Shown here: piece by piece, positions 10,342 through 19,919 of the stretch
How the letters are laid out: each line of letters begins with the position of its first letter
Position numbering within the stretch: the first letter of the stretch is position 1
Origin: Calvatia gigantea
Taxonomy: Eukaryota > Basidiomycota > Agaricomycetes > Agaricales > Lycoperdaceae
NCBI GenBank assembly: GCA_025093985.1
Contig: JACAAK010000013.1
Coordinates: 62,001 to 126,000 of the forward strand
Length of the DNA: 64,000 nt
Direction: 5' to 3'
Notes under the pieces: generated by a model
What the model was told of the DNA's origin: nothing
What the model saw: only the letters and a program-made list of their open reading frames with translations
The model's database searches: none
Position numbers and translations under genes: made by a program

Positions 10342-11598
10342 TCATGTAATGTGTTTGCCATCGGAATGGATATGGTACCCCCCAGGCTGTAATACTAGAA
10401 GCCGCTCTGCCTGAACGTATAGGGGTACAATGGGGCAATCACACAGTCGATGGTGTAGATCTTTGCACATGTGGCATGTATTATCAACATGCAGACTCAT
10501 TGGCATCATAGGCTGTGATGGTCCAGGCCACTGAGTTGATGTTATTGCTACCATTGTAATCCATTGAGCAGGTGGTGGTAACCGTTCTGCGATTGTGGGT
10601 GCCACGAGGACAAGCTGAGCATAGTTTGAGAGGTAGTCTGAGTCCTTTACATTGAGCTGATCCAACTTCTTTGTCAACTCCATCATCTCGTCCAACTCCT
10701 TTTCTCACTCCTTCACCTTCTCAGCCTTCACCTTCTCCACCTTCACCTTTTCTACCTTCACCTTCTTCATCCTCACCTCTCTTCTCTCTGACTTCTTCCC
10801 CTTCCCTTTCCTCCCTTTCCTATCCTCCTCCTCACTAGAACTCGACTCCTCCAACTTCTCCAACTCCTCCTCTGAACTACTCAAGTCATTCCGCTGCCTC
10901 AACTTCCTCCCTCAACTCTTCTCTGACCTCTGGCTCCTCCTCAACCTCCACTCTAACAACTCCTCCACCTCATCACCATCCACATTATCCTTTGTAAACA
11001 CAAACCTCCCTGCATCCATAACCCTATCAATAGGTGGTATCTGAGTGTGATCAACAGTGTGATCCACCATCTCTAGTCGGAGGCAAATAGCTTTACAAGC
11101 CAGGGCTGGAAGTCCTTTCCAGAAATAACAGTCTTGGTCATTGGCATTGATCCTTTTCTCCTTGACAAGATATGTTGTGATTGGCCAGAAATTATGGTAG
11201 TATTCATTTAGATCATCTTCATCATCAATGTCACTATCAGCCATCTTGTCTATGTATTTCATCAGTTCTGCCATAGTGTGCCATTCTCCTTGTAAAGACT
11301 TGGAAAATGTCTCCAAGATTTTCTTCTTCAATATTCCATAATCCTGACTGTACCCCTCTAATGTCTTCCACAACCACTTTGTCTTCACATCTGCATATCA
11401 CACTACCAGCCTCACCTTCTCTGTCTTATCCAACCCACATGCCTGTGCCAACTCTTCAAACAACTTGAAGAATTCCTCCAACTCCTCTGGATGTTGCAAG
11501 TCGAATTCTGGAGCCTGTTTGCTTCCTGGAGGTGGCATACCTGCCATTCCAGGTCCTGTTGCTGCACTCATCACTGGCCTTTCTGCTTGTTTGAGCAA
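10342..11598 (-). pseudogene. gag: TE3 gag
   Basis: The minus-strand Gag reading runs from MLKQAERPVMS (11598) through PEFDLQHPEELEEFFKLFEEL, then VKTKWLWKTLEGYS and ILETFSKSLQGEWHTM (11250-11390). A charged Lys/Glu/Val repeat follows (10705-10860). A CHMCKDLHHRLCDC stretch near 10430-10475 is a possible zinc knuckle (CX2CX4HX3-4C). Stops at 11397 (TGA where Arg is expected), 10911 and 10704 break it. A start further upstream at 11857 would lie inside the LTR and is not used. Confidence 0.78.
10716..10790. repeat. Short tandem repeat coding KVEKVK units in TE3 gag
   Basis: Imperfect 15-18-bp units of the CCTTCACCTTCTC type, minus-strand peptide VEKVKVEKVKAEKVKE. It lies in the coiled, highly charged linker of Gag. 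Confidence 0.7.
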
Positions 11599-11836
11599 CT
11601 CCTTTCATGTGTTTCCTCAAAGGGTGTCTTCATCTGTGGTTACTGTCTTTGGTGTTGGTTCCTGCAAGCTCAGGACATGTTGCTTGTGTTTTACTTTTGT
11701 CACAGGGTTTGGTGACATGGCTGGACTTCGCGAGTAGGAAGTTGATCAGGTTTGCAGGATGTTGTCTGCTATAGTGATAAATGAAATTCAGGGAGAGCAA
11801 TGTCAAGGACACTGCCTCCCCATCAGTGGTTCCAAA

Positions 11837-12115
11837 TGTAGTGTGGGTTTCATTCATAAGAGAAAAAGATGTTATTCATAGAGTAGAATGATGGTAGTCA
11901 TTAGGAAGTAAAAGTCCACACAAAGTCATCATCTAGCTAGGGGTCTGTCTTTTTGTATCTATGAAGGCGAGAACCGGAAGGTTGAACAGCAAAACTATTA
12001 CTCTAAGAAAGTGTAAAACATGGTAGGGTAAGATTCATTTCTGTGATTAGGTGATACTACTAACTACTGTCTTGTTTATGTACTATCCTTGTGTAGCCAT
12101 TTCACTGCCCCTACA
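11837..12115 (-). repeat. TE3 5' LTR (279 bp)
   Basis: Partner of 5706-5984 with the same ends. Followed on the plus strand by GTAT, then the rest of the TE2 LTR. Confidence 0.95.
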
Positions 12116-12158
12116 GTATGGTACTCCAGATGTCTCAGAGCAGTTTGGCAATTCAACA

Positions 12159-13130
12159 GTAGAGATAGTAGGCATTTGCATTGACCTGCTTATCTATAAT
12201 GTATGGCCCAAGGTATTGGTGAGAAAGCCTCCTTGATGGGCAAGTAGTCTAGATATCATCTACTTTGAGATAAACTTTGTTGCCTGGCTTGTATATGGGT
12301 ACAGGTATATGCCATTGGTTGTAATAGTGGGTTATGTCATTCTTCACCTTGACTAGTGCAGACTTTGCCTCTTCTTGTGTTGGCTCCATCCACTTTGTAA
12401 ACTCATTAACTGATTTGATCTTTGAGGGCAGCTGACATGGCTCAAATCCCATGTGTGGGTAATATCCAGTATCAAGGAGGAAGAGGGAGTGTTGAGTGGA
12501 GGTATGGACATGGTTGTTGTGTTGGAATTTGGTGAGTGGGAGGAGGTCATGCCAGTCATTCTGTCACTTATTTATAAAGAGGTGGAGGTACTGATCTAGT
12601 TCTTGGTTTATCTGCTCTGTCTGTCTGTCAGTCTGTGGGTGCCAGGCAATTGAGGCAGCCATCTTGATTCCCAAGAGCCAGTAAAGTTCCTTCATAAATG
12701 TGGTGACAAACTGTGGTCCATGATCTGAAACAACAGCATTGGAGAGTCCATGGAGCTTCCAGACATTGTGGAGGAAGAGCTATGCTGCTCCTTCAGCTGA
12801 GACAGTAGTATGGGTTAGAATGAAGTGAGCTTGTTTGGAGACAGAGTCCACCACTGTCATAATGGTATCATAGCCTGCAGATTCTGGAAGTTCAACTACA
12901 AAGTCTACACTAAGCATGTCCCAGCAGGCCTTGGAGATGGGGAGTGGGTAAAGTTCTCCTTGTGGTGGGCAGCAAGTGGGCTTGGTGCACATGCAGAGGT
13001 AACAAGTGGAGGTGTACTGACTGATGTATTGAGCTATCTGGGGCCACCAGTAATTATGGGAGACAAGTTCTAGTGTTTTCTACTGCCTGGCATGATCTAC
13101 AATCTTTGTGTCATGATGGAGAGCCACTAT
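12159..13130 (-). pseudogene. pol: TE4 pol: integrase
   Basis: Minus-strand integrase. The DDE core has D in MLSVDFVVEL (about 12915), D in VSDHGPQF (about 12720) and E in QTDRQTEQINQ (about 12610). The C-terminal HYYNQWHIPVPIYKPGNKVYL (about 12270-12330) is the conserved Ty3 integrase tail. Stops near 12779, 12570 and 12248 break the frame. The chromodomain expected after this tail is not in the window because TE2 interrupts here; it is present in TE5. Confidence 0.85.
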
Positions 13131-13133
13131 CCA

Positions 13134-14720
13134 CTATCTGAGGTCAGAACCTGTTGGGACATAGATCTTTCCTTGGAACAGGAGTAGACTATCTTGTTCT
13201 GCCCATTCTGCACTCCTCATGGTTTTGGTCAATGACTGCTTGAGTTTCCATATGGCTTTAGCAACTGCCTCCTCTTGTTCACCCATGTGGTTTCTGGAAC
13301 AGATATCCTTCAATAGAAGCTGCTCCTCTTCTTTCATCAAAATCCCCTCAAGTATGCAAATGGCAAAGAGTCCATTAGGAAGAAGAGTGATGTTTTCATT
13401 GTCATGGGCTCCTATACCATGGTCTGCTCTGCAGGAGAGTGCATTGGGTTTCCCCATGGTATGACTGGGGTGATAATGGAGACAGAAGTCAAAGCAGGAG
13501 AGCACAAGAGATTAGCAGGCTTGGTAGCAGTTGAGTTTCTTGGTGGACATGAAGTATTTGAGGTTCTTGTAGTCCATCCAGATTTCCACTTGGTGGCATG
13601 TACCTTCAAGGAAGTGTCTCCACTCCTCTAATGCATGGATAATCACCAATATCTCTTTGTCATGGATCTTATAGTTTCATCCAACTACTGAAAGAAATTT
13701 CAAGTAAAATGCCACTGGATACCACTGGTCTGAGTCTGCCACTTTCTGGAAGAGAACTGTACCTGTTGTAAAGTCTGAGCTATCTGCCTTAACACAGAAG
13801 GGAGTGGAGTTATTGGGTGAGAGGAGCATAGGAGAGGAAGTAACTATGTCCTTAAGTGCCTGGAAAGCTGTTTCCTCTGCAGGGCCCCATTTCCACTTGA
13901 TATCCACCTTAGTGAGGTCAAAGAGTGGGTGGGCTACATGAGAGAAGTCACAGATGAAGTGGCAGTAGAAGTTGACAAACCCAAGGAATACTTAGGCCTC
14001 TCCTATATCAGCCAGAGCAGGCCAATCTCAAACCCCTGCAACTTTGACTAGGTCCATCTCAATACTATTTTCTGATATGATGAGACCAAGGTACTTGATG
14101 TGGGTCATCTCAAACTTGCACTTTTTAGGTTTAAGGAAAAGCTTGTACTGCTTAAAAATCTGTAAGACCTAGCAAGTGACCTCCCAGTGTTTTTCAATCA
14201 TCTTGGTAAAGATCAGGATGTTGTCCATGTACACCACTATAACATCCTCCATGATGAGTTCATGGAAAATGTCATTCATCATGGTCTGGAATGTGGCAGG
14301 GCTGTTGGTAAGGCCAAAGAACATGACTAGTAACTTGAATAATCTACAGTTCATCTGAAATGCAGCCTTCCACTCATTACCCAGCTTAATCCACATGTTG
14401 TTGAATTCCCAGCAAACATCCAGCTTAGTAAAGTACTTAGCTTTGTGAAGTTGTGTAATGAGTTCAGATATGAGTGGGAGAGGGTACTTGTTCTTCACTG
14501 TGATGGCATTGAGAGCTCAGTAGTCTTGGATGAGGTAAAGGGATCCATCCTTCTTCTTAATGAAGAAGACAGACAAGGCCATTGGGGACTTGGAGTAGCA
14601 AATACAGCCAGATGAGAGGTTTTTCTGGATGAATTTGTCCAGCTGCAACTGCTCTACATGTTAGAGCAGATAAACCTTGCAGCTTTTTGGGTCAGCACCT
14701 GGGATGAGCTCAATCACATA
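13134..14720 (-). pseudogene. pol: TE4 pol: reverse transcriptase and RNase H
   Basis: Minus-strand RT: FIKKKDGSLYLIQDY (about 14540-14580), KYPLPLISELITQL, KLDVCWEFNN, FGLTNSPATFQ (about 14300) and the catalytic VVYMDNILIF at 14213-14240. There the usual YMDD is YMDN, and GACGAC to GACAAC is a CpG change. The thumb and RNase H follow: LGFVNFYCHFI, KADSSDFTTG (about 13770), HDKEILVIIHALEEWRHF (about 13640) and KNLKYFMSTKKLN. The coding frame is interrupted by stops near 14168, 14020, 13676 and 13506. Confidence 0.87.
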
Positions 14721-14723
14721 ATC

Positions 14724-15677
14724 CTATAGTTGATGCTTAGACAGTATGTCAAAGAACTCTTTGGCAAATACAGCTTTGAAGTCATAGAGGTAGAAGGGGA
14801 CAATTTCTCTAAACCTGACAGGTGAGTCAGGTGACTGAGAATTGTGGTAGAAAGCTTCAGCCAGCTGTTGGGAGGTTGTGCCTGTTATATGGATCTTTTC
14901 TGGACAGGGAAAGAGGTTGATGGTGAAAATGTAGTTGTCATCCTTATAGAGATCTACAGGAGTAGATGACAGGGCAGGTAAATCATCTTCCTCTTCCATT
15001 TCTTCTACCAAGGCCAGGAATAAGCCTAGGGTGCATGTGCAGATGCAGTGGGTCTAGAAGTGGCAGGCACAAGCCTTGGCTTTGGCTTCAACCTTGTACT
15101 CTTCACACTTGGATGGACAGCAGGACATTTTGACTTTGCCTGTCTGTCAATTGATGTCAGGGTTATGTTGTTTTAGCCAAGTGTATCTGAGAAGCAAGTC
15201 TTGGTGGCCAAGTCTGGTGACTGCAAGCAGAAAGCATTCTAAGTGGTTGTGGTATCAAAGGATGATGTCTATGACCTTTGTTATCTGACCAGCCTCATTT
15301 TCCAAGCTGTCAACATTGTAGACTGCAAGTGGGTGGGAAAGCATACAAGTATTGAGTTTGTTAGTCCACATGTAGTTTCAGTTGATAAAAGAGCCTGTTA
15401 CACCACTATCTACAAGAGTGCATATGCTACAGCATTCTGCTGTGTCTGTAGTCTCCAGTTCCACTTGAAGCATAAGTGAAGTCCCATGCTGGTCCAGTGT
15501 GGCTATGACAGGTTTAGATGGAAGGTGCTTTTTCCACTTAGAATGGCAAGGTGTTGAGGGAGTTTTCTGTAGTGTGGCTTTTAGTTCAGGTGTAGGTAAG
15601 AGTGGAGAGTCATATATTGAGTCTATTGGTAGCACACTGAACTTATTTACATTTTGCAATGAGGGCACATGTTCCAC
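14724..15677 (-). pseudogene. pol: TE4 pol: protease and linker
   Basis: Minus-strand retropepsin motif TLVDSGVTGSFIN near 15380-15420, then HNPDINWQTGKVKM (about 15150). An acidic linker with EEMEEEDDLPALS follows, then FYLYDFKAVFAKE leading into RT (14724-15011). A TGA just after FIN stands where TE5 has GAC or CGA-like codons. The reading upstream (15610-15677) is the gag-pol connector. Confidence 0.8.
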
Positions 15678-15697
15678 TCATTGCCTTACAGAAAATC

Positions 15698-16470
15698 CTA
15701 ATCTTTAGCCTCTTCTACTGCTTGAGCTGAATCCACTGCCTCTCTTGCATCCTTCTTTGCCAAGAGCTTCATAAGGAGGTCATCCTCTTCATCTGCTATT
15801 AGATGACAGATGTTGCATCTGAGAGGGCATTCAGATTTGACATGGCCAACCTTCTTATAGTAGTAGTAGATGGGCAGCAGAAGTACAGATTTATGTGAGC
15901 TATCTACTTCCATTTGTACAGGGATGCTAAGGGATAGTATAGATTGAACAGGTGGAAGTGAGGTAGTAACAGACAGAACTAAGAGGGAGCAAAGGGGTTT
16001 TGACTTTGAGGGTGGCAGGTTAGAGTGGGTGGTAGCTTAGAAGGCTTCATTAGCAGCTCTTGCTTAGTTGATGCATTGAGCTGCTGTGTACCAACCCTTA
16101 ATGTCATTGTCTCAGGGATGCCCTGAGACCATAGTGGCTACTGCATTCTAGATCATCAGCTGAAGTCCATGATGGAATTTGACAAGTACTACCTTCAGAT
16201 CAGTGTACTCTAAGCCTGAAATGAGGTTGTGGAAGTTGTCAAGGTAATCATCAATGTTTTGGTTGCCCTGGTGGTATCCTGTGCCCTCTAGAACATTGAC
16301 TACAGTAGCTTCTGCATCTACAGGGAAGAAGTGCTGATAGAACTCAGTAAAAAAGTCTTTCCAGCCAAGAAAGCAGGTCTGACCTGGGTACTGCTCTTCC
16401 CAGCACATTATGTTCTCAGCCCACTTAGCTGCATGGCTACTCTTTATGTATGACAACACCATAGGATTTG
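15698..16470 (-). pseudogene. gag: TE4 gag, C-terminal half with zinc knuckle
   Basis: Minus-strand capsid part SYIKSSHAAKWAENIMCWEE (about 16410-16460), then FLGWKDFFTEFYQHFFP and NVLEGTGYHQG. The knuckle region, YYYKKVGHVKSECPL (about 15830-15860), has Tyr where the first Cys pair would be, so the CCHC is damaged. TE5 has the same segment as YYCCKKVGHVKSECPL. The reading is cut at 16470 by solo LTR LY and resumes at 17822. Confidence 0.83.
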
Positions 16471-17816
16471 TGTTGTAGTGAGACCTGTTTTGTCCTTTGC
16501 AGGCCTGATATCTATCACATGGATGATATCAAAGGGGACTCCTTCTCAAAGGCTAGTCAACTATTTATAACTACTTACAATGTAGTTATAGATAGTCTAT
16601 AGTCTACAATCAGTCATCTATTAACCTTCAATATATAACCCTTATGAAGTCTTATAGAGTAAGCACAGTTATCGAGAAGAGACTTCTTATGATCAGACTA
16701 TAAGAGAGGATGATAAGAGTTATAGATTGAGTCTCCACCTAACCAAGTAGAAACAATGAGGTCTACTGGTCAAGTTGAGGGGTTTATATACTACAACAGT
16801 GTACTATTGTATTGTACTGTATTGTTATGTTATATGTCTATATATGGTATATAAAAGTGGTACGACTTCAAAGTGGTATGACTTTGAATTATGACATAAG
16901 CTGTGCTATTTATATGTGCATTAAGTTCTAGATAAGTCTGGCTATGTTCTAGGTCATTCTAGTCTTATAGACCTTTCTAGGTATTGTCCAGCTTAGTCTA
17001 GAGGTGTCTAGACTATATAAATGTTCTGTTATGAACTTGCATATTTACTTAGATAATACAAGTTCTAGAATACTCTTAGACTAGAACATACCTAGACTAT
17101 GCCTAGAACTTAATAGACATAAATAGCACAGCTTATGTCATAATTCAAAGTTGTACCACTTTGAAGTTGTACTACTTTTAAATACCATATATAGACATGT
17201 AACATATGAATACAGTACAATACAGTAGCATACCACTGTAGTATATAAACCCCTCAACTTGACTAGTAGATGGCATCATTTCTACTTGGTTAGGTGGAGA
17301 CTCAATCTATAACTCTTAACATTCTCTTATACTCTGCTCTTAAGTTGTTGCTTCTAAACTATTAAGTGTACTCTATAAGACGTTAAGGAGTTATACTCTG
17401 AGGATAGACCTCTGATCATTAGACTTAAGAATATCCAAAGTAGTTGTATTACTTTGTCTATTCTTTGAGCCTTTGAAAAGGAGTCCCCTTTGATATCATC
17501 CATGTGATAGATATTGGGTCAGCTTAGTAATAAGCCGATCTCACTATAACATGTTCTAGAGTTGTTTGTATATTGCTGTCTTGAAGTAACTATACTAGTT
17601 GTAGTATAATCATTATTAATATGACTTGATGTTGTTTGACTGTTAATGCTAAGATGTTTACTGATTGTCTTCAGATTATACAAGTCTTTAGAGACATGGT
17701 ATAAATTATCATATAATCAATATATAATATTGATCATTAGTCAGGTGATTATGATGTCATTGATTACATCATTATTCTTGTTGTTAATAATGTCATAAAT
17801 ATTGATATTCATAACA
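16471..17816 (-). repeat. Solo LTR (LY family) in TE4 gag, TSD ATTTG, with nested LY copy
   Basis: Minus-strand LTR with ends TGTTATGAAT and CTACAACA (read on the minus strand), flanked by ATTTG at 16466-16470 and 17817-17821. It is split by an inverted LY copy at 17027-17551. Without that insert it is about 816 bp; the copy at 54684-55585 is 902 bp. Removing it restores TE4 gag (DEDAQI joined to LSYIKSSHAAKW). Confidence 0.92.
17027..17551 (+). repeat. Second solo LTR (short LY variant, 525 bp) nested in LY, TSD TGTTC
   Basis: Ends TGTTATGAAC and CACTATAACA, flanked by TGTTC at 17022-17026 and 17552-17556. It lies opposite to the outer LTR, so the two form near-palindromic arms of about 500 bp around position 17027. 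Confidence 0.92.
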
Positions 17817-17949
17817 ATTTGGGCATCTTCATCCTCAAATTGGTCCTTGCACAACCAGAGGTAAATGTGACAGGAGTTAAGGAATATGCAACCTTGGGAG
17901 CAGTCTCCATCAAAGTTGGATAAGGTGGCAACCTTGGCCCAGGTGGATG
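17817..17949 (-). pseudogene. gag: TE4 gag, middle fragment
   Basis: Minus-strand reading KVATLSNFDGDCSQG, then FLNSCHIYLWLCKDQFEDEDAQI, the same as KVAIPSDFDGDCSRD and following in TE5 gag. Bounded by solo LTR LY on one side and the 5' LTR of TE5 on the other. Confidence 0.88.
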
Positions 17950-18296
17950 TGTCAGAGCAACCCTGAACAGTCCCCCCAGACTGTCCCACAACCCCATGCC
18001 CTCACCTGTACTTAGCCATACAGACATGAACAACAACTGGAGATCCCAATGGACAATGATAGACTTATGTACATAATAAAACAATAGGAAAATGGACAGT
18101 AAAGTAGTATATATTAACCTGTACACCTGTAGGGGACCCTTATCCAATTCTCTAAGGATTCCCCTGCAGGTATGTAGCCTACACAGTCACTTGTAATATA
18201 TCTAAGGATTTCCCTGCAGTTACCTGCTTATCTGCTTTACCCATCTTGTGAGAGCCTCACATCCCCAAGCTACTTGGACTGTAGGTTGCCCTTACA
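17950..18296 (+). repeat. TE5 5' LTR (LZ family, 347 bp)
   Basis: Ends TGTCAGAGCAACC and GGTTGCCCTTACA. Other family members are at 39622-39968, 46777-47123, 47527-47874 and 47875-48063. Confidence 0.93.
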
Positions 18297-18308
18297 GAAG
18301 AATCAGAT
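18108..18308 (+). promoter_or_regulatory. TE5 TATA box, RNA start and self-primer binding site
   Basis: TATATATT (18108-18115) is followed after about 27 bases by ATCCAATTCT (18142-18151; ATCTGATTCT in the 3' LTR at 46969-46978). Two bases after the LTR end is AGAATCAGAT (18299-18308), the exact complement of ATCTGATTCT. TE4 has the same layout on its strand (47515-47524). LTR variants TCTGATT, TCCAATT and TCTAATT all derive simply from TCCGATT by CpG decay. As in TE1, this fits Tf1-type self-priming; the RNA start is inferred. Confidence 0.72.
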
Positions 18309-18409
18309 TTCATGAGAGACCTAGTTGCCCACTGGAAATGACTCCAAGGAGTTTCCCTTGAACACCTCCCATCAGCTGACCCTGTCTCTACCCACCTGAA
18401 CTGCCTTCC

Positions 18410-19589
18410 ATGTCAGACCAGCCCCAGCTGCAACTACAGCAGATTCAACTACAGCCAGTGCAGAATATGCCTCTTTTGGAGCAAATACTTGCACAGCTGC
18501 AGAATAGCCTGCAGGAGGTGAGAAATTGTCAGGTGGTATCCAAACTGAGAGTATATGAAACACTCTTCTTCTTACAAGGTCAGATCAGTATAGTAGCTGC
18601 TGTGAACACCTCCACCCCCCATGCTTCACAACCCCCCACCAACTACACTCCTGCTCCTGCACCTTGGCCACACTCTACATCCACCCAGGCCAAGGTAGCC
18701 ATCCCATCTGACTTTGATGGAGACTGCTCCAGAGATTATGTATTTCTTAACTCCTACCACATCTACCTTTGGTTGTATAAGGATCAGTTCAAGGACAAAG
18801 ACACTCAGATCCTGTAGGCATTATCAAACATGAAAAGCAGCTGCATGGCTAAGTGGGCTGAAAATATAATACATTGGGAAGAGCAATACCCAGGGCATAC
18901 CCACTTCCTTGGTTGAGAAGACTTTTCCACTGAGTTCTGCAAGCGCTTCTTTCCTGTGAATATGGAAGCCACTGCAGTCAACATCCTGGAAGGCACAGGG
19001 TACTACCAGGGCAACTGGAGTGTCAACAATTACCTCAATGACTTCCACAATCTCATTTTGGACTCAAGGTATACTAATCCAAAGCTGATAGTTGTCAAAT
19101 TCTGCCATAGACTCCAGAACCATCCAGAATGCAGTAGCCACTATGGTCTTAGAATGCCCTCAGGACAATGACATAAAAGGTTGGTACCCTGTGGCTTAAT
19201 GTATAGACCAGGCAAGGGCTACAAACAATACCTTCCAGGCCACCATCCACTTTGACCCACCATGTCCAAAACCAAAACCCCTCTGTTCCCTCCTACTCCC
19301 ACTGGTCACCACTCCACCTCCACCTGCTTGACCCACACCATCTCTTAGCACCCCTGCACCCATGGAGGTAGATGCCTCTTGCAAACCTGCCCCACTCCCA
19401 CCCACCTACTACTGTTGCAAAAAGGTTGGGCATGTCAAATCTGAATGCCCTCTCAGACACAACATCTACCACCTGACTATAAAGGAGAAGGATGACCTCC
19501 TTATGAGACTCCTAGCCAAGAAGAATGTGAGAGAAGCAGCAGACTCAGCTCAAGTAGCTAAAAAAGTAGAAGAAGTGGATTTTCTGTAG
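18410..19589 (+). pseudogene. gag: TE5 gag
   Basis: Gag starting at ATG 18410 (MSDQPQLQLQQIQLQ, Gln-rich), chosen because it is the first Met after the primer site and TE4 aligns from there. The capsid part is FDGDCSRDYVFLNSYHIYLW (18715-18775). A TAG at 18815 replaces Gln (QIL-stop-ALSNMKSS) and a TGA near 18915 replaces Trp. NILEGTGYYQGNW lies near 18985. The knuckle YYCCKKVGHVKSEC (19405-19450) is a variant with CC and GH but altered first Cys spacing. The reading ends at 19589 with a stop before the protease connector. Confidence 0.86.
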
Positions 19590-19919
19590 AGCAGCAGGTG
19601 GAAAGTGCGTCCTTGCTACAAAGTGTAAATAGGTTCAGTGTGTTGAGACAACAACTACCACCAGCTAAAAGCACAGTGTAGAAAGGTAGTCACTTACAGA
19701 GTAGAGTGAGCTTGAGTTTAGAGAAGAACTTGTTCAAGTAGTAGACAAGTAGAATTGTCTGAAGGACTACATAAAACATACAGGGGTTTATATACTAGTT
19801 CAAGGAGATAATACCCTATGACCTGGTTAGAGGGAGATTTACTATCTACAAGTAGCATAACTAGAGCATACTGTAGTACAGTAGTACATGTAATCTACAC
19901 AAGCTATAAATCATTATAC

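Larger units (their letters stand above)
5706..12115 (-). mobile_element. TE3: Ty3/gypsy retrotransposon, complete from LTR to LTR
   Basis: A 6.4-kb minus-strand element with two 279-bp LTRs (ends TGTAG and CTACA) and GTAT on both sides (5702-5705 and 12116-12119). After the 5' LTR the minus strand reads TTTGGAACCACTGATGGGG. The TGG could pair with a tRNA CCA end, and no complement occurs in its LTR, so priming here looks tRNA-based, unlike TE1, TE5 and TE8. A purine tract, AATGGGGAGG, precedes the 3' LTR at 5985-5994. Gag and pol retain most motifs but carry stops. The LTRs differ at about 16 sites, all transitions. The unoccupied target is visible in the related LTR near 53935. Confidence 0.93.
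4989..12158 (-). mobile_element. TE2: Ty1/copia retrotransposon, 5' part only, split by TE1 and TE3
   Basis: Minus-strand copia element of which the 5' LTR, leader with primer site and first part of gag are visible. TE1 interrupts gag at 4989, and TE3 (5706-12115) interrupts the LTR. The right LTR end at 12158 abuts the integrase C-terminal region of TE4, so TE2 is an insertion in TE4 (presumed duplication GTAGA at 12159-12163, partner outside window). The rest of TE2 would lie left of base 1. Confidence 0.82.
5487..12158 (-). repeat. TE2 5' LTR (LX family), split by TE3
   Basis: The LTR consists of 5487-5705 plus 12120-12158, about 258 bp after removing TE3 and one GTAT duplication. Ends TGTAGAAACT and AATTCAACA match the solo LTR at 53612-53971. 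That copy is about 102 bp longer, because it carries a second copy of the segment around CAGTAACTCG. Confidence 0.85.
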
